Origin: Alentia gelatinosa
Taxonomy: Eukaryota > Annelida > Polychaeta > Phyllodocida > Polynoidae
Reading direction: 5' to 3'
Length of the DNA: 64,000 nucleotides
NCBI GenBank assembly: GCA_950022655.1
Contig: OX465579.1
Span: forward strand, 40,403,950 to 40,467,949
Of this stretch, positions 1 to 12,819 are shown piece after piece. The notes beneath the pieces are model-generated. The model was not told the DNA's origin, made no database searches, and worked only from the letters and a program-made list of their open reading frames with translations. Position numbers and translations under genes: made by a program. Each line of letters begins with the position of its first letter. Position 1 is the first letter of the stretch.

Positions 1-156
1 AAAGGCCTGGGTAAATGAGCAGGGGTCCAGTATCCCAGTATCCCGTATCCCTGCCTCACTACTGACTTGGATCCTTAAAATAGAACTTTCATGGCTGAGT
101 GACCATGTGAACGTGTGTGCATTGTGGTGTAGCAAATCAACAGAAATCAGATATCA

Positions 157-1178
157 ATGGACTATGATAATTGTGCCAAATATATGAATGTTCCAGATAA
201 TACCCCATCTGAAGATGTCAAATTAACTCTTAGAAGTAGATGGAAAACAGATCACAAATATGTTAGTAAGAGGATTACCATGGGCACTAGTACTCCAAAT
301 GAGTGCATCAAGCGCTAAGGGGCTATCAAAGAGCAAACTGAGTGGCATAGCTGACCTATTAGCCAGAAACGTAGGGCAGTTGATCAAGACCCTAAATGAC
401 AAATTCAGTCACAACCATGACAAGGTGAATGTGATCTGTGGTATGCTAGACCAGGCACAAGTCAAAATCAAAAACGTTAGCCAGAAAATGACAAACATCT
501 CAAAAGAAATATACCAAAGTATTGATATTCTCTTACTTGTATTCTATGATATTTTGGTATACCGCGCTCTTCCATTATGAATGGAAATAACGTATGCTCC
601 TAGTCTATCAAATTATGGGGTGACATCGTTTCGGAGCAAGTTCTTAGTTGTTTTTCGCTATGACCTTTGATCTGATGACCTTGTCTCGAGGAAGAGGAAC
701 CACCCTGAGAATACGCCCGCGAGTACTAAATGAAATTAGCCCGGACAAACTAGACGCGGATGGAATAGACAATGGGTTATCTGATACACTGGAGGATTAA
801 ATATGGACGATCTGGCCGCTACTCTGGTAGATCCTGGCTGTCAGCCATGGAGGACCTCAGAGGATTTAAACGCTGGGCTGCAGGTTACGCGAATGGCGAT
901 GTCGACCAAGGACACCAATGAGTTGAACTCATGAGTCTCCTTCTGAACAAGCACATAGCAAATACCCTGCTTCCCTGAGCAATGTCCATGTTTCAAAGCA
1001 GGACTAAACTGCATCAGGGAACATTATGTACTAGTGGGGAATGCAAGTGACTGTAGATGGCGCCACAGCATTTGGTGACTTTGGAGAAAGTGCTGGATGT
1101 GAATTGCGAGCGTATCTGATGCTGGAGACACAAAAAGCGCTAAACGTAGCGATTTCTGGAATCGCCAACATTGCATGA
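157..1178 (+). pseudogene. Decayed coding region of unknown origin, several frames broken
   Basis: Five overlapping or successive open stretches read like one protein broken by frameshifts and stops: 157-318 (starts MDYDNCAKYMNVPDN), 260-580 (LSGIADLLARNVGQL, then a helical, coiled-coil-like stretch), 684-800 (GTTLRIRPRVLNEISPDKLD), 803-934 (MDDLAATLVDPGCQPW) and 1041-1178 (VTVDGATAFGDFGESAG). Each has balanced amino-acid use and is longer than expected between adjacent stops; the frame changes from piece to piece. I do not recognise the family. A mobile or virus-derived gene is more likely than a host gene given the lack of splice sites at the breaks. The grouping into one gene is inference. 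Confidence 0.35.
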
Positions 1179-4100
1179 CATGGCATGTATGTGAGCTATT
1201 ACTTCACGTTTCACCTGATTATTGCTTCTGAGACGCTCAATTATCGATGGGAGATATTATCATGAAATGATATCTCACAAATACGCCAATTTATGTTGTA
1301 GATTCCGTAGATTGCTGCCGTTTCTCGCTTGGTGTGTCCCCGGCTTAAGGTCAACGACTGCAACACAACTAAATAGGCTTAGTCTTCTAGTGAATACCCA
1401 CTACCATCTACGTGGGGAAGGCCGGAGGCCGCTGAAGGCCTTCTATACTATTTCTTTATTTCTCTCATTTCGAGGATGAACAATAGATTACATGTGTTGG
1501 TAGAGGTATTCCACGTATGATGATGTATATGGAACAAGAAAACCATCACTTTCCTATATTCCGGTTGCTCTGATCCAATATTAGAGCTAAAGTCAGCAAT
1601 TGAGGAATTGGATTTCACATGAACATAAACATTGTAATAATGGGTCTAATGTGACCCATCCGTTATGCCTCGCATGTTATTCAGGTAATTCTATTTTGGC
1701 TCTCTAAAAGATATATTAAGGAAATATGTTGAATATTACGATCGACCGTTCACGTCTTCACAATGTCTGATGTATAATAGTTATAGCTGTCCTGCTCAAT
1801 AGAAGCCATCTTTGGCATATTATAAATATTTGATTATAAATCAACGCAGACAGGTGTGACAACTCAGGATTGGATGCGGGCTGCATTTAACTTGGGTTGC
1901 AGCTACATTAAAAACTACTAGAATACCAATCTATAGATGACGGTAATCAATTGCAGTACCCCATAGGTCGAGATTGGTTGCTGTCTCCACTAAAATGTTG
2001 GTCAGGTTCAGTCACATACGGTATCTGCGGTGTGCACCTGCAACTAAATACTTTTTTCTATGATGGTTCTAAAAGTAGAAATGCTTAATAAAAAATATAC
2101 ATAGCTAACAAATTGATAATGAAACCTCGCTTTATGTTCATTGTATTTTTTTTAAATACACACAAAAGGAAAACCCCACTAGTAAGATCTGTGTCTAGCA
2201 ATATAAATACAACTGTAGGCGTACATCAAATAAAATACCGTTTCAAAAGAAGGTATATGTATATGATAATAATACAGCCCTCTGCCGTGGGCGTCGAGCA
2301 GTACCTAAAAGGCGAATTACCATAATTTTTTTAGATATAATAGTGAGTAAACGTATTTACTGAGTCGGGAGTGAACGGCTGTTCTTGGTCTTTCGTCTTT
2401 GAAATACTGTCTGACGGGAGATCTCGAGCAGCCACCACTCCAGGCTCAGTAACTCCGTCTTTCCGTACTTAGTCTAGATCTGTGGTAATTTAAGTTAGAT
2501 TACGCACAAAAGAAAATCTAAACAAGAAAAGGGGGTTTCGAGAGAATGGAATGGCATACAGTGGCTTGATTGCACATTTTCAGTTCTATCATTCAATCTC
2601 CCAGCTGAGATTCATTCTATGGCAGTAAGAATCTCAACTGGGAAGGCTTCTATGATTGGGTGTGAAGGCAGTCACAGATCGGAGTACACCAGAGTTTGTG
2701 TACACATAATAGCAAGCGTGTGTTCTGGTGGTCAGTGAACCACATAGTCCATAACTATCATCTCCCCTTCCCCCTGCGCCTCACCCGATCCAGCATTTTT
2801 GTAAAAGGTGTCTACATACATGTGGTGCAGGTGAAAAGGAGGATAATTAGTAGAAACCGAACGAGAGTTAGACTTGACAATGTTTATGCCACGACGGGAA
2901 CTTGAGTTTGGTTTCGTATTCATCCTACCCCATCTATGCTTTTGTATTACTGTTAAAAAGATAAATATTGAGTCAACGACCAACAAAACTTTTTTCATAG
3001 TAACTGACATCCTGCTCTCTGATTGGTCAATATTGTTATTACTCTAGTGGCATAAAAAACACTTTATGTCACGGCCTGCCACATAAAATTTCCTATGTTA
3101 AGTCTATGGCGGTTTTTTATTAGGGGTAAGATAAATAATCATGCATCAGTTTATAGTAACGTTGGGATATCACAGAGGCTCGCGCTGTAGGCAGTATCGC
3201 GGAACTGATACCTTGTTATCACGCTGCCACCGTGACATTTTCCTGCTGGTAACCGCATGGCACATAGACCCGTCTGCCGGCAGCGACCTCAATCACTACC
3301 TGTATGCGTGGTCGGGGTTTGCCTGTGGGGAGTAGGGTTCGGAGAGGCGGATCAAAGACCACACATTCGATTTTCGGCCGTCAACGCGCCTAATCACCGA
3401 TCACCCAACCCTCACTCCTGTGAGGCCTTAATCATAACAAGAAGATTGGAATAGTCTCTCTGATCATACCGGGCCTGCCATCAGTTTGTCGCGACCATAT
3501 TCAATGACTAGAGTACCGCACATATCAGATAAACTTTCTTTTTTAAAGCAACCTTTACTTTCTAAATAATAGCGTAGGCATAATCATCCCGATTCGTAAT
3601 GCAATTCTGTGAATGCTCGTAGCAAAAGGTATTAATTACAAGTTTACCCCAAAAAGAAAGAAATTCCGAGGTTGTAACTTTTATTAGTTAACATATTGCT
3701 CTACGGCCATTTCTCTTTTAAATATTATGAGGAGATTCAGGGCGTATATAAATTTGATATGGTATAGGTATGTCCATAGCCTATGAATGACCAGATATGT
3801 TATCGGTTTATTCATAGCGTGAAATGCATTAGAAATATTTATCAATGACAATGATGCGCTGATCACGTATGAGGTTATTATGCGCAATGACTAAAGCATG
3901 TGAAACCTCAGCAGTGTCACCAATATGGCAACAGACGGAGCTCAACTACACACCCTACCGTTCGCAGGAGATAAATACTTTTTCTCCGGCGTGGAGGTAG
4001 TTACTGAACGATACTCCAGATGGCGCCCCTGGTTGCTAACAGGGCAACAGGCAGGGGTTGGCAGTCTGAAGCTAAAGACCCGTTGCAGCCATGACAAAAT

Positions 4101-7100
4101 GGAGCTACAGTGGACTTTGGCACGGCTGCATAACAAACGCGACAATTACTCCTACGCTTTTATCATGATATCAAGATAACATGTATGGGAACACTCCAAA
4201 CTGAATATTTCGCTGGCCTTTGGTTACATATGATTCGATGGATACAGAGACATTATTCATTCTTTCACATAATTACACATTTCTTAAAACATATATCCTA
4301 TTTGTTATGTTCATATTTACTTATCGTAAGCATGTGTTATGTGGGCACAGTGTGATGTATTTCCAAACAATAAATGAATGTAACTATTGTACTGTAGAGG
4401 ACACGCAAGAGATCAGTACATAATTACATGCACTTATCAAGTTATGCATCAACCTGTCCCCCCTCAAATTCAATAGCTGTAATTACTACACAACCAATAT
4501 TCACTTCCAAACACGTTATATGAGACAGAACATTTCTTATAAGACTTAAACACGCAGTCGTCTTTATCTTAATCATATTCATACCAATAGATTCATATTC
4601 TGATGGTTTTGATAGCGCTCTCGGAAAGAAGAGCTGGGTCATATAACAAATATAAGCGAATCCTTATAACAAACTACATCCTGTACAGATAATGTTTTAT
4701 ACGTCTGGTCTTATATATATACAAGAGCTGTATATATAGTATATATACAAGAGCTGTATATATAGTGCCTTCTACTTAGAACATAGACCTATATGAACAG
4801 TAAACAGTTCTATTATCTCATTAGGCAATGTGCCAAATAATTCCATCCGTAATTAGTTAATCTATCCGCCAACCTCTTTGAAGACATGTTTACCCATCAA
4901 CAATCTTTGGGATCACCAACAGAAATAAGTTCGCCATCTATCTCTATGCGCAATAAAAGGATAAACAGTCATGGGACAAAACTGATATGGGCTCAGCCTG
5001 GATCTGTAAATCCTCCCTATCGCGTATTATCGATTCGCTGTTGTGTCTACAATAAAATTATCGGCAATCGACTTAGCTGGTGCGATACGGTGAGTCCAGG
5101 TAGCAGGGACTGAGCCTGTGAATGATGCCTACTGTTGGGTCCAGTCTATATGATAAGGCTCTATTCTATGGTGTTTTACTTGATCAGTGTCTGAATCCTA
5201 TGCCTGCACCTCCAGAAACTCGGCCAAATTTCGCTCTGACCTGCAGAAATTTTACATATTGCAAAGTAGTTTGATTTCTTCACGAATGTCCATGATCAGA
5301 GTCTTGAGCAAGTCTATCGACCCCCCTGATTGAACTCCTCATCGTGTCGTTGTTGCTACACACTGCACCGCTAGAGCAACCTAAGGAGGGAACTTTTTGC
5401 GGCACAATAAACCGGAGCGGCGCAGTGTGGTTGTTGCTATAGATATAGATACAATACGTCTTTGCCTGGTGGAACAGTCGCCTCCCGAAATTGCTAAACA
5501 ACCGTATAAATTCGTTATTTCAGACTGAGAAATGAGCTTTTACGTGGAGGCCAATAGATTCAACACATATCTGATCAATCAATTGATGTGTCTTCACTAC
5601 GACTTAGTAATTTGGGAAACTGGATTCAGATTCTTGTCCAATCAGAAACCGTCACACCCGAAACAACCTATCATCCGAAAAATCATTATGTTCTGGTTGT
5701 CTCTAGTGGTGGCAAAGTCCGGAACTTTAAACGTATAGCCACGAACCAACGGCATTCGTCGCCATGTCCTCATATATCTGGAGGACGTTCTCCTCATTTT
5801 AAGATTTAATTAAACGCCAGATCTTTCCGAGATTGTACGATTGAAATATATCGAAAGCAATAAAGACGTTTAAAAAAAACATGGTTTCGCCGTGCCTGTC
5901 CGGGTAAAAACATGTTTTAATTGTCATTCTGTGAACATCTACATAAAGGCGATCTCGATGTTCTTAACCATCATGTTAAAGCTAAAGCAGTGTAGTTTAC
6001 AAAATAGTTTCTTTAGCATTTATGTGAATAACCAAAAACATATATTACAAATTGATTTGGCTCCTCCCCTTAGTAACTAAACAGGCTGGTCTCACTTGCG
6101 CCTGAACAGAAATGATTTCATCCACTCCGACTTGTGCGAATACCCACTCGCATTGCAACTTTATTTCATTGAGGACTCCCTTACTGACAGTGAACGACAT
6201 ATGTATAGATTCAAATTCAATGTCCAGATACGTTAACAGCAACAATAACTGAAATTGATAATAACAAGTCTCACTGGAGATATGGTATTTATGATAAGCA
6301 TAAATTTAGTCTGAACCTGTCCATCAACTGTTTCGGTCAGAAGGTCGTGAAAACGGATAAAGATAAGGTGTGGTGCATATTACTCTCAGTATTTGACATG
6401 TGAGATATGGAAGAATATTATCCGAGACTGAAGGTATCATCGCAGAGTGTTTCTGATCCATCCTTGTGATAGTAAGGATCCCATGGATATAATAGATATG
6501 AGGTGTGAAACAGGGACCTTTCACCCAGTATAAGGGGTACCATTAAATGGTTTACCGACCCTTCTGAGGAAAGCAAAAAACAACAACAATTATCGATGAT
6601 ACGTGCAACTCCTTTAGAGTTTGAAAACAAAACCATAAAGGTCATCAGAATTCAGAAATAGCTTTGAAAGGTGGGGCCTAGTTTTCATCTGATTCAACGT
6701 AACGAAGCCAATGAAGCTGAATGAGGCAGCCCAACGGCTCTCCATGATAAATCGCTCCTTGCAGCTACTATCGGAGAAGGTTTGATCATGGCTATTGGTT
6801 TAACGTTAAGCACAGGTAGGATAGACACAGCCGTGAAAGGCGGCGGTGAGAGAGAGGCAGGTGGTTTGACTGTCATGGGATGACTCCGGCTACACGTCGT
6901 GTAAAGGATTATGGGGAGTAGAGGGGGTGTAGATGGCTGTGGGGATATAGAGGGAGGCAAACAGCAACAAGACATTCTACTTTCCTCTGTCCCAGGGGCT
7001 GAGGAAGAACGGATGGGAGCACGCAAGTTTCTCTAAAGGCCCAGGTATCTGTAAAAGGTAGTGAAGGGTAGCAAAGTCAAAGCTGATTACATTGATGATA

Positions 7101-9020
7101 TGTTTGGGTTTGTCCAGGGCTGAACCCAGGAGCTTCTGATTACCATTGTTTTCGACTTGGTACCCCCACTACCTCCCAGGATAGAAACATCGAAGAGCCA
7201 ATCACAGGATAGCTTGAGTCACCAATCTTCAGATATTGATGCTTATTCATTCAAATGGGCTCTAAGTGATCTATCCTAATAAATTTTTTTACAAAATTAA
7301 AGTTTTGCCTAGATGTACCTAACCCAATCAGTTAAAATAGACAACTTATATTTGCTTAATTCATATAGAGAATGTACTGAAATAGGAAAATGGCATGTAT
7401 ATCATTTTGCTGAAATTTGATATGATGATTGATATACCACTATACGTGACCTTAAATATGTAAAAGGTATGAAAATCCTAGTCATATATCTGATTATCTA
7501 TAAACCCATTAGCTTCAAAATATTGTGACAGACTGAAGTCCCCCCTAGCAATCACTGTCAAATAGGCTGCTTTTAAAGAAAATCTACCATTATTCTTTAT
7601 CACAAACGCCTTTTCTATAGTTATTGTATTGTAATTAGTGGATAGGCACATATCCCACATTGTAATTATGGGGTTTGGGCTCGGTATCTTCGAAAGGCCA
7701 ACCACCTATATTGATGAAAAAGGACACTGTCCGGTAGTTCACAGTGCGACTCTCACGCATGACTTGTTCAATTGGAGACTGCGCAGTATGTTTGTGCTGC
7801 CACAGGAGCTGCAGAATACCAAAGTGCAATTTCTTTTGGTGATGTTCGATGCATCGCCCAAGGCCTCGCAAGACAGAGCGACTTCGTTATTTTCGAAAAG
7901 GTCAGTGGCAAGAAAATGAACCCATTATTTTGGTTCGATCGTGGAAGTAATGGGGAGACTGGTTGTTAGTGAGATGGCTCGTCAAGGCTTGATGGTCCCT
8001 GTTCTTTACACAGCACACGAAAGCTTGTAAAGATAGGCAGCCAAACAAGCCCGTAGCAAAAAGGCCGTCTCGCAATAGTTAGCAATCTACTTCAACCCTC
8101 TTGCCATATAGCTTTCAGAAAGGATCTCCAGTGCAGTTCTTGAAACAGAAAAATTAGCTCAATTTTCCTCCTTCGCCGCGTGACTACTTTACAGATGGGG
8201 TAAAAACTGCATTGCTGGACCGGGCTGACTGTTCTGGTAAGAACTCAGCTAAAAAATAATTTCTGTAGAAAATTAATTATTGTGCCTTGGCCTTCCGCAA
8301 AGTTTCCCCGACCATCTTTCTTTTCCCAACCACACTGAACATATCTAAAATTCTATCTCGTTTCTTTAATGATTAGAATCTATAAATATTATAGGAGAGC
8401 TTCGACATATATCCGCCAAGCTTGGGCCCTTGTGGAAAAGCCTGAGTTTATGTAGTCGGCTGTGGATAAGCATCTTGGTTTGCCATTTATCTGGCGGAGA
8501 TTTGCCTGATCGTGAGTGTGGGCGGCGCCTCAGCCGCAAGAAGGAACTGACAGCCGGGTGGGGAATGGTCTAGCGAGAGGAGGTCTGGCATCCATCCCGC
8601 CATCACCATGACCGGCTTTCCAACGGAGGCTCGTGTAGGAAGCTATTGACGCGATTGTGTTCTAAATAATAGCTAGGGAAGGATAACTTCATATGTCTAT
8701 CTTAAAAAGATTTTTTTGTTTATCAAATAAGTGAATTGTTTTACATAGTCATTCTAATCTGCAATTATCTGAATTCCAATAGTTTAGGATTTGCAATAAG
8801 TTGCAGATCGAACATGAAGGTTCGGTTTCAATAGTGCAACAAAGCTGTATATTCACTACTGAATAAAGACAACCACGCTGCCAGTATCCAAGCAAATGAA
8901 ACCGACCTTCTATATGGGTTAATGCCTTTAGACAATAGAAACAACAAATTGGTCATCAACTAAAACTGCATCCTTAGAAGAAATTATAATTGCTCCTCAT
9001 TATATAATAATCCAATGTAT
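1179..9020. other. No supported gene; intergenic or intronic
   Basis: Only short unsupported reading frames are seen. A 26-bp unit containing ACAAGAGCTG is tandemly duplicated at 4715-4766. GC-richer patches at about 6.8-7.0 and 8.4-8.6 kb lack convincing exon boundaries. Confidence 0.5.
4715..4766. repeat. Perfect tandem duplication of a 26-bp unit
   Basis: Two adjacent identical copies (4715-4740 and 4741-4766), each an imperfect palindrome with TATATA arms around ACAAGAGCTG. Confidence 0.85.
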
Positions 9021-9048
9021 ACCAATACATACCCTACGTCCAGTTAAC

Positions 9049-9466
9049 CAGAATATCCACTACATCCTACCTCTTCCAAGAGGAATTGTATCAGTTATCA
9101 AATCTTGTCGCTGTAACCCAAAGACCAGAACTGCTTGCAGATCATGTATGGTAACTACATAATTCTTCAGGTATTGGAGGCATCTAAATTCCAGTACAAT
9201 GGAATGGCAAACCTCCAGCAAAATGGGCAAACACGTTACATGTAGTTGAAAATTGTCGAACGTTTTTTCACCTTTCCCCCGAATATAGAATGATTTTCAC
9301 AAAGGTAGGCTTCAGAGCATATTTTCTTGTTGTTCTTTTCATAATTGATGGTCACTAGGTCGGTTACATTAGTAGGGATTGGGTCACCAGGTTTTACCAA
9401 AATTAATTCCTCCCCGTAGTGAATTTGGCGATCGGCAGAATATCCACTACATCCTACCTCTTCCAA
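9049..9466 (-). repeat. 31-bp direct repeat bracketing 356 bp; possible coding fragment between
   Basis: The sequence at 9049-9079 recurs exactly at 9436-9466. On the minus strand the right copy opens a 76-codon frame (9466-9236) containing GEELILVKPGDPIPTNVTD, which reads like a real protein but matches nothing I recognise; the left copy repeats its first ten codons and then diverges. The arrangement could be a partial exon duplication or a repeat-mediated rearrangement. Confidence 0.45.
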
Positions 9467-10932
9467 TTGTTTTCAAATAAAATGAGGCTGGTGAACTCAT
9501 TTGTATACTCCAACTTGAGGCAGTTTTTGTTAGTTTGCTTGTTTGATTTGATTAAACGTCCAGCCATTATAGGTCCTTATCAGTCTTTCTCAATGTTCTT
9601 TTACACCACGAGGGTGGTGATCGAGTCTATGTGATAAATTCAGGTAGAAATCTCACCCCTACACATTTACCGAGGTGAGAATTCTTTTACTTCCAACATC
9701 ACATAGACATGGTATGAAAAGGATTGACATTTGATACAGCAATAAAACCTGAGACAGTGGTACAGCTTTTACTCATTAGTATGATTTAACTCATCCAAGA
9801 AAAAATATTTCAAAAATTCCCTTAGCAAAGGCAATTTTGACGATTTAACAATCGAAATGAAGAGCACCATTTTTGAACATCCTCCGTCTCTCTTCAGTGC
9901 AGTTCAGTTCAGTAAAAGCATTATGATATTGAAGTCTCAATCTATAAATCCTCTGTACAATAAATAGGCCTCAGTATTTGTGTGTTTTCGCATCTCAATC
10001 AGTCAGCCATGGACTCGCTGTAAACTGGAGAGCCTGCTGGCATTTGAGACATGGAAAATGTCCGCTGCCTCCAGTAAAACTGTAAGCCGGTTCATTACAG
10101 GACAAGGACAACACCGCGGATACACCGAAATTTGCCATACTCCAAAGACGATTATTATATGATGGTGACAAAAATAGAGATTAAGCGATTAATCGATCTA
10201 CAAGTTGTTATGCGCATTCGATATGCATGTCCAAACTATCACAAGGACCTCTGGCTATTAGCCTAAGTATGTGCATATACTTTTTTCTGTGTTACTTGTA
10301 TTTAGATCTAGATGGTTCTGTGTACATATTACATGAGTATGTATTTTGTATGCATGTATGTGTCTGTGTGTTCACTGAAATCAAACTTGTATGTACACAT
10401 GTATAAGGTTTCCTGTATACATGTGCGCGTATAGGAAGGGGTATATATCCGTCTCCACTGTACAGATATTGAATATTTACTTGCCTACCGGTTCTTTCTC
10501 TTCTTCGTATAACGGTTGTCGGCATTTTTGCTATTCGAGAACAAGATTGGCCCTAGCTTTTAACATAAATCGTTTCATATCAAACGGATAGTGTCATAAA
10601 CATAGACAGATTGCGTGGATATAAACAAGCACAGCTTTGATCAAATGATTTGTGGACTACGTAAATGTTCTTGCTATAGACATAAATCTGTGCTTGTGCC
10701 AACCGGAGGCTGTAACCAATGTAGTTTATCTTTCAGTAATGGAGAGCCACTGTTTAGGTCACATGGTTCATCCTACACAGTATATATGCACCATAACATA
10801 GCACAGTGTTATTTGATTTGGTATTAAATAAACTATAGCATCATCGCCCTGTGATTGGTGTAGTCTGACTACAAGAAATATTGATCAACAGAAGCTAATA
10901 GTAGTGCGGTTCAACCTCGCAGGTGGTGCACG

Positions 10933-12810
10933 TTATTGATTCGAATCCAATCGATAAAGGAACAGCAGATTGTTCACCCATTTAGGCGCGCGTATATCAT
11001 ATCCACCCTGTATTGAACTAGTTGCAATCCCTTGCCCAATATGATAGCGCAATACCGTGTTGAGCAAATGAAATTCCGCGTAGACATTAAACAATATATG
11101 AGGAGTTTTTTTAGTTTCTTGCTTTAACTTACGCCAGTATTTTTCTCCCACGTATATAGAAGAGCGTCTAAATTTTTTTATTTTTGGTATCGGTATTTTA
11201 AATCTAATCTTTTGTGCATCTCTGGTTCTTTTATCATCTAAATCAAAAACATTTTCATCTTTCATGGCCCATCATTTCAATAAACTTTATATTTATATAT
11301 TCTTACTGGTTTTAATCTGTTCACTCCCATGCCAACGTCTAGTTTTCTATCTAAATCCTTCTGGTTCCCTATCCACATTATTTTTGTTTTCATATAATTT
11401 ATCCTTAGTCTATACCTGACTGTCCACTTGTCTATTTCTCCTAAGTCTTCCTCCATTTTTCTTATTATCTCCAACTGGTTTTTCCCGTGTATTAATAATA
11501 CACCGTCATCAGCTTATAAAATCATTTTCCCATTTGATATCACCTTATTTAAATTATTTATAAATATTACGAAAAGCAATGGTCCCAGGATCGAGCCCTG
11601 GGGCACTCCACATCTTATTAAACTTTCATCAGAGACAATATTATTTAGTTTGGTTTTACACTTTCTTTCAGTTAAGTAATCTTTTATCAAATCTATTATA
11701 TTCCCATTCACATTTATATATGTTAATCTAGTCAATATTATACTATGGTCTACACTATCGAAAGCTTTATGAAAATTGAAATAAGCTATTAAGGTAATAT
11801 CTTTTTTGTTCCAATTTCTGAGAACTGCGTCTAATAGCACCAATATCGCCTGAGCAGTGGATCTTTTTGGTATAAAACCATATTAATTGGGATCTATAAT
11901 TTCATTTACCATAATATCATTTAATATTATCTGATGAATTACTTTCTTATAAATCTTGGATATCATTGGAAGTACTGTTAAAGGCCTCCAGTTATTATAA
12001 TCTCTCAAATCACCCTCTTTTGGAATGGGTGTAATCATTCCTTTCTTCAATACTTCAGGAAAATAATTATGCTCTAAACTATAATTTATCAGCCATGTCA
12101 TGATATGCGGATTAAGCAGTAATATCTTTTTTTTTAATTCAGATTTTATGTAACTGAAGCCAGTAGCCTTACCGTTATCTAAGTCTTTTATTATCCTAAA
12201 TATATCACTGGCATTCACTTCATTGTTATTATCCGTATTTTCCTGTGCAGTTATATCAGCTATAGTGTCATGTTCATTATCAATTAAATCTGTGACTCCT
12301 ATTGTACAAAAGTGCTCATTTATATTATTAACTACTTCTTGTAGATTTTCTCCCGTTTTTATTTGATAACTTTTAGTAGCATTATCTCCTTTCCAGTACT
12401 TATTTAACGTTCTCCAATTTTTTTGGTGATTTTTGATTTTCAGTGAGACTCTTTTGAATCTGCTTTCCTTGGAATCTTTTGATCCCTTTGCTGATAATAA
12501 CTCTCAATCTCCGTATCTCATTTAACACCTTTCTTCTGTCTGCTCCTTCAATCCTATTTTCTATTAACGATTTTAGTATTCTTTTCTTTTTTCAATGTTC
12601 ACATTAACGGTTCTTGGTAATAACAAGTTTGCCCTAGTTCTTACTCCTCTAGTTTTTATAGGGCAATTTAAGTCCATAAATTTTTCTAGTTTATTTATAT
12701 AATAGTCACAGGGTTCCGTATCTCTTTCACTTACATTTTGATCATCTTCAAAGATTTCTTGTATATGTTCATTTTTTGGGTTCTTTAAATCTCTATACTT
12801 TATGAATATA
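10933..12810 (-). mobile_element. Decayed 5'-truncated non-LTR retrotransposon
   Basis: Minus-strand remnant of a CR1/Jockey-like LINE. Reading from about 12.8 kb leftwards: the linker between endonuclease and RT (KYRDLKNPKNEH, later QKNWRTLNKYWKGDN), then RT blocks GKATGFSYIKSELKK, NWRPLTVLPMISKIYKK, FHKAFDSVDHS and GVPQGSILGPLLF, then the palm active site, then a C-terminal segment RSSIYVGEKYWRKLK. The endonuclease is missing. Lesions: frameshifts near 12.58 and 12.43 kb, a TAA at 11883-11885 where the family usually has Gln, and a TAA at 11514-11516 replacing the Tyr of YADD. The thumb/connection region between about 11277 and 11265 is deleted. It cannot make active RT. Clade assignment is inference. 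Confidence 0.88.
11514..12218 (-). pseudogene. RT domain of the non-LTR element, with two nonsense codons
   Basis: One reading frame from 12218 to 11277 holds fingers and palm, interrupted only by TAA at 11883 and TAA at 11514; the frame resumes unchanged after each. The second stop falls on the Tyr codon of YADD, leaving leucine, stop, Ala-Asp-Asp. Just two point changes in about 940 nt suggest this part decayed more slowly than the frameshifted linker. Confidence 0.85.
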
Positions 12811-12819
12811 ATATATGAT

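Noticed and set aside
10930..10970. tRNA T-arm (GATTCGAATCC) near the end of the non-LTR remnant
   Set aside because: No matching acceptor stem or anticodon arm; the motif is part of a short palindrome.
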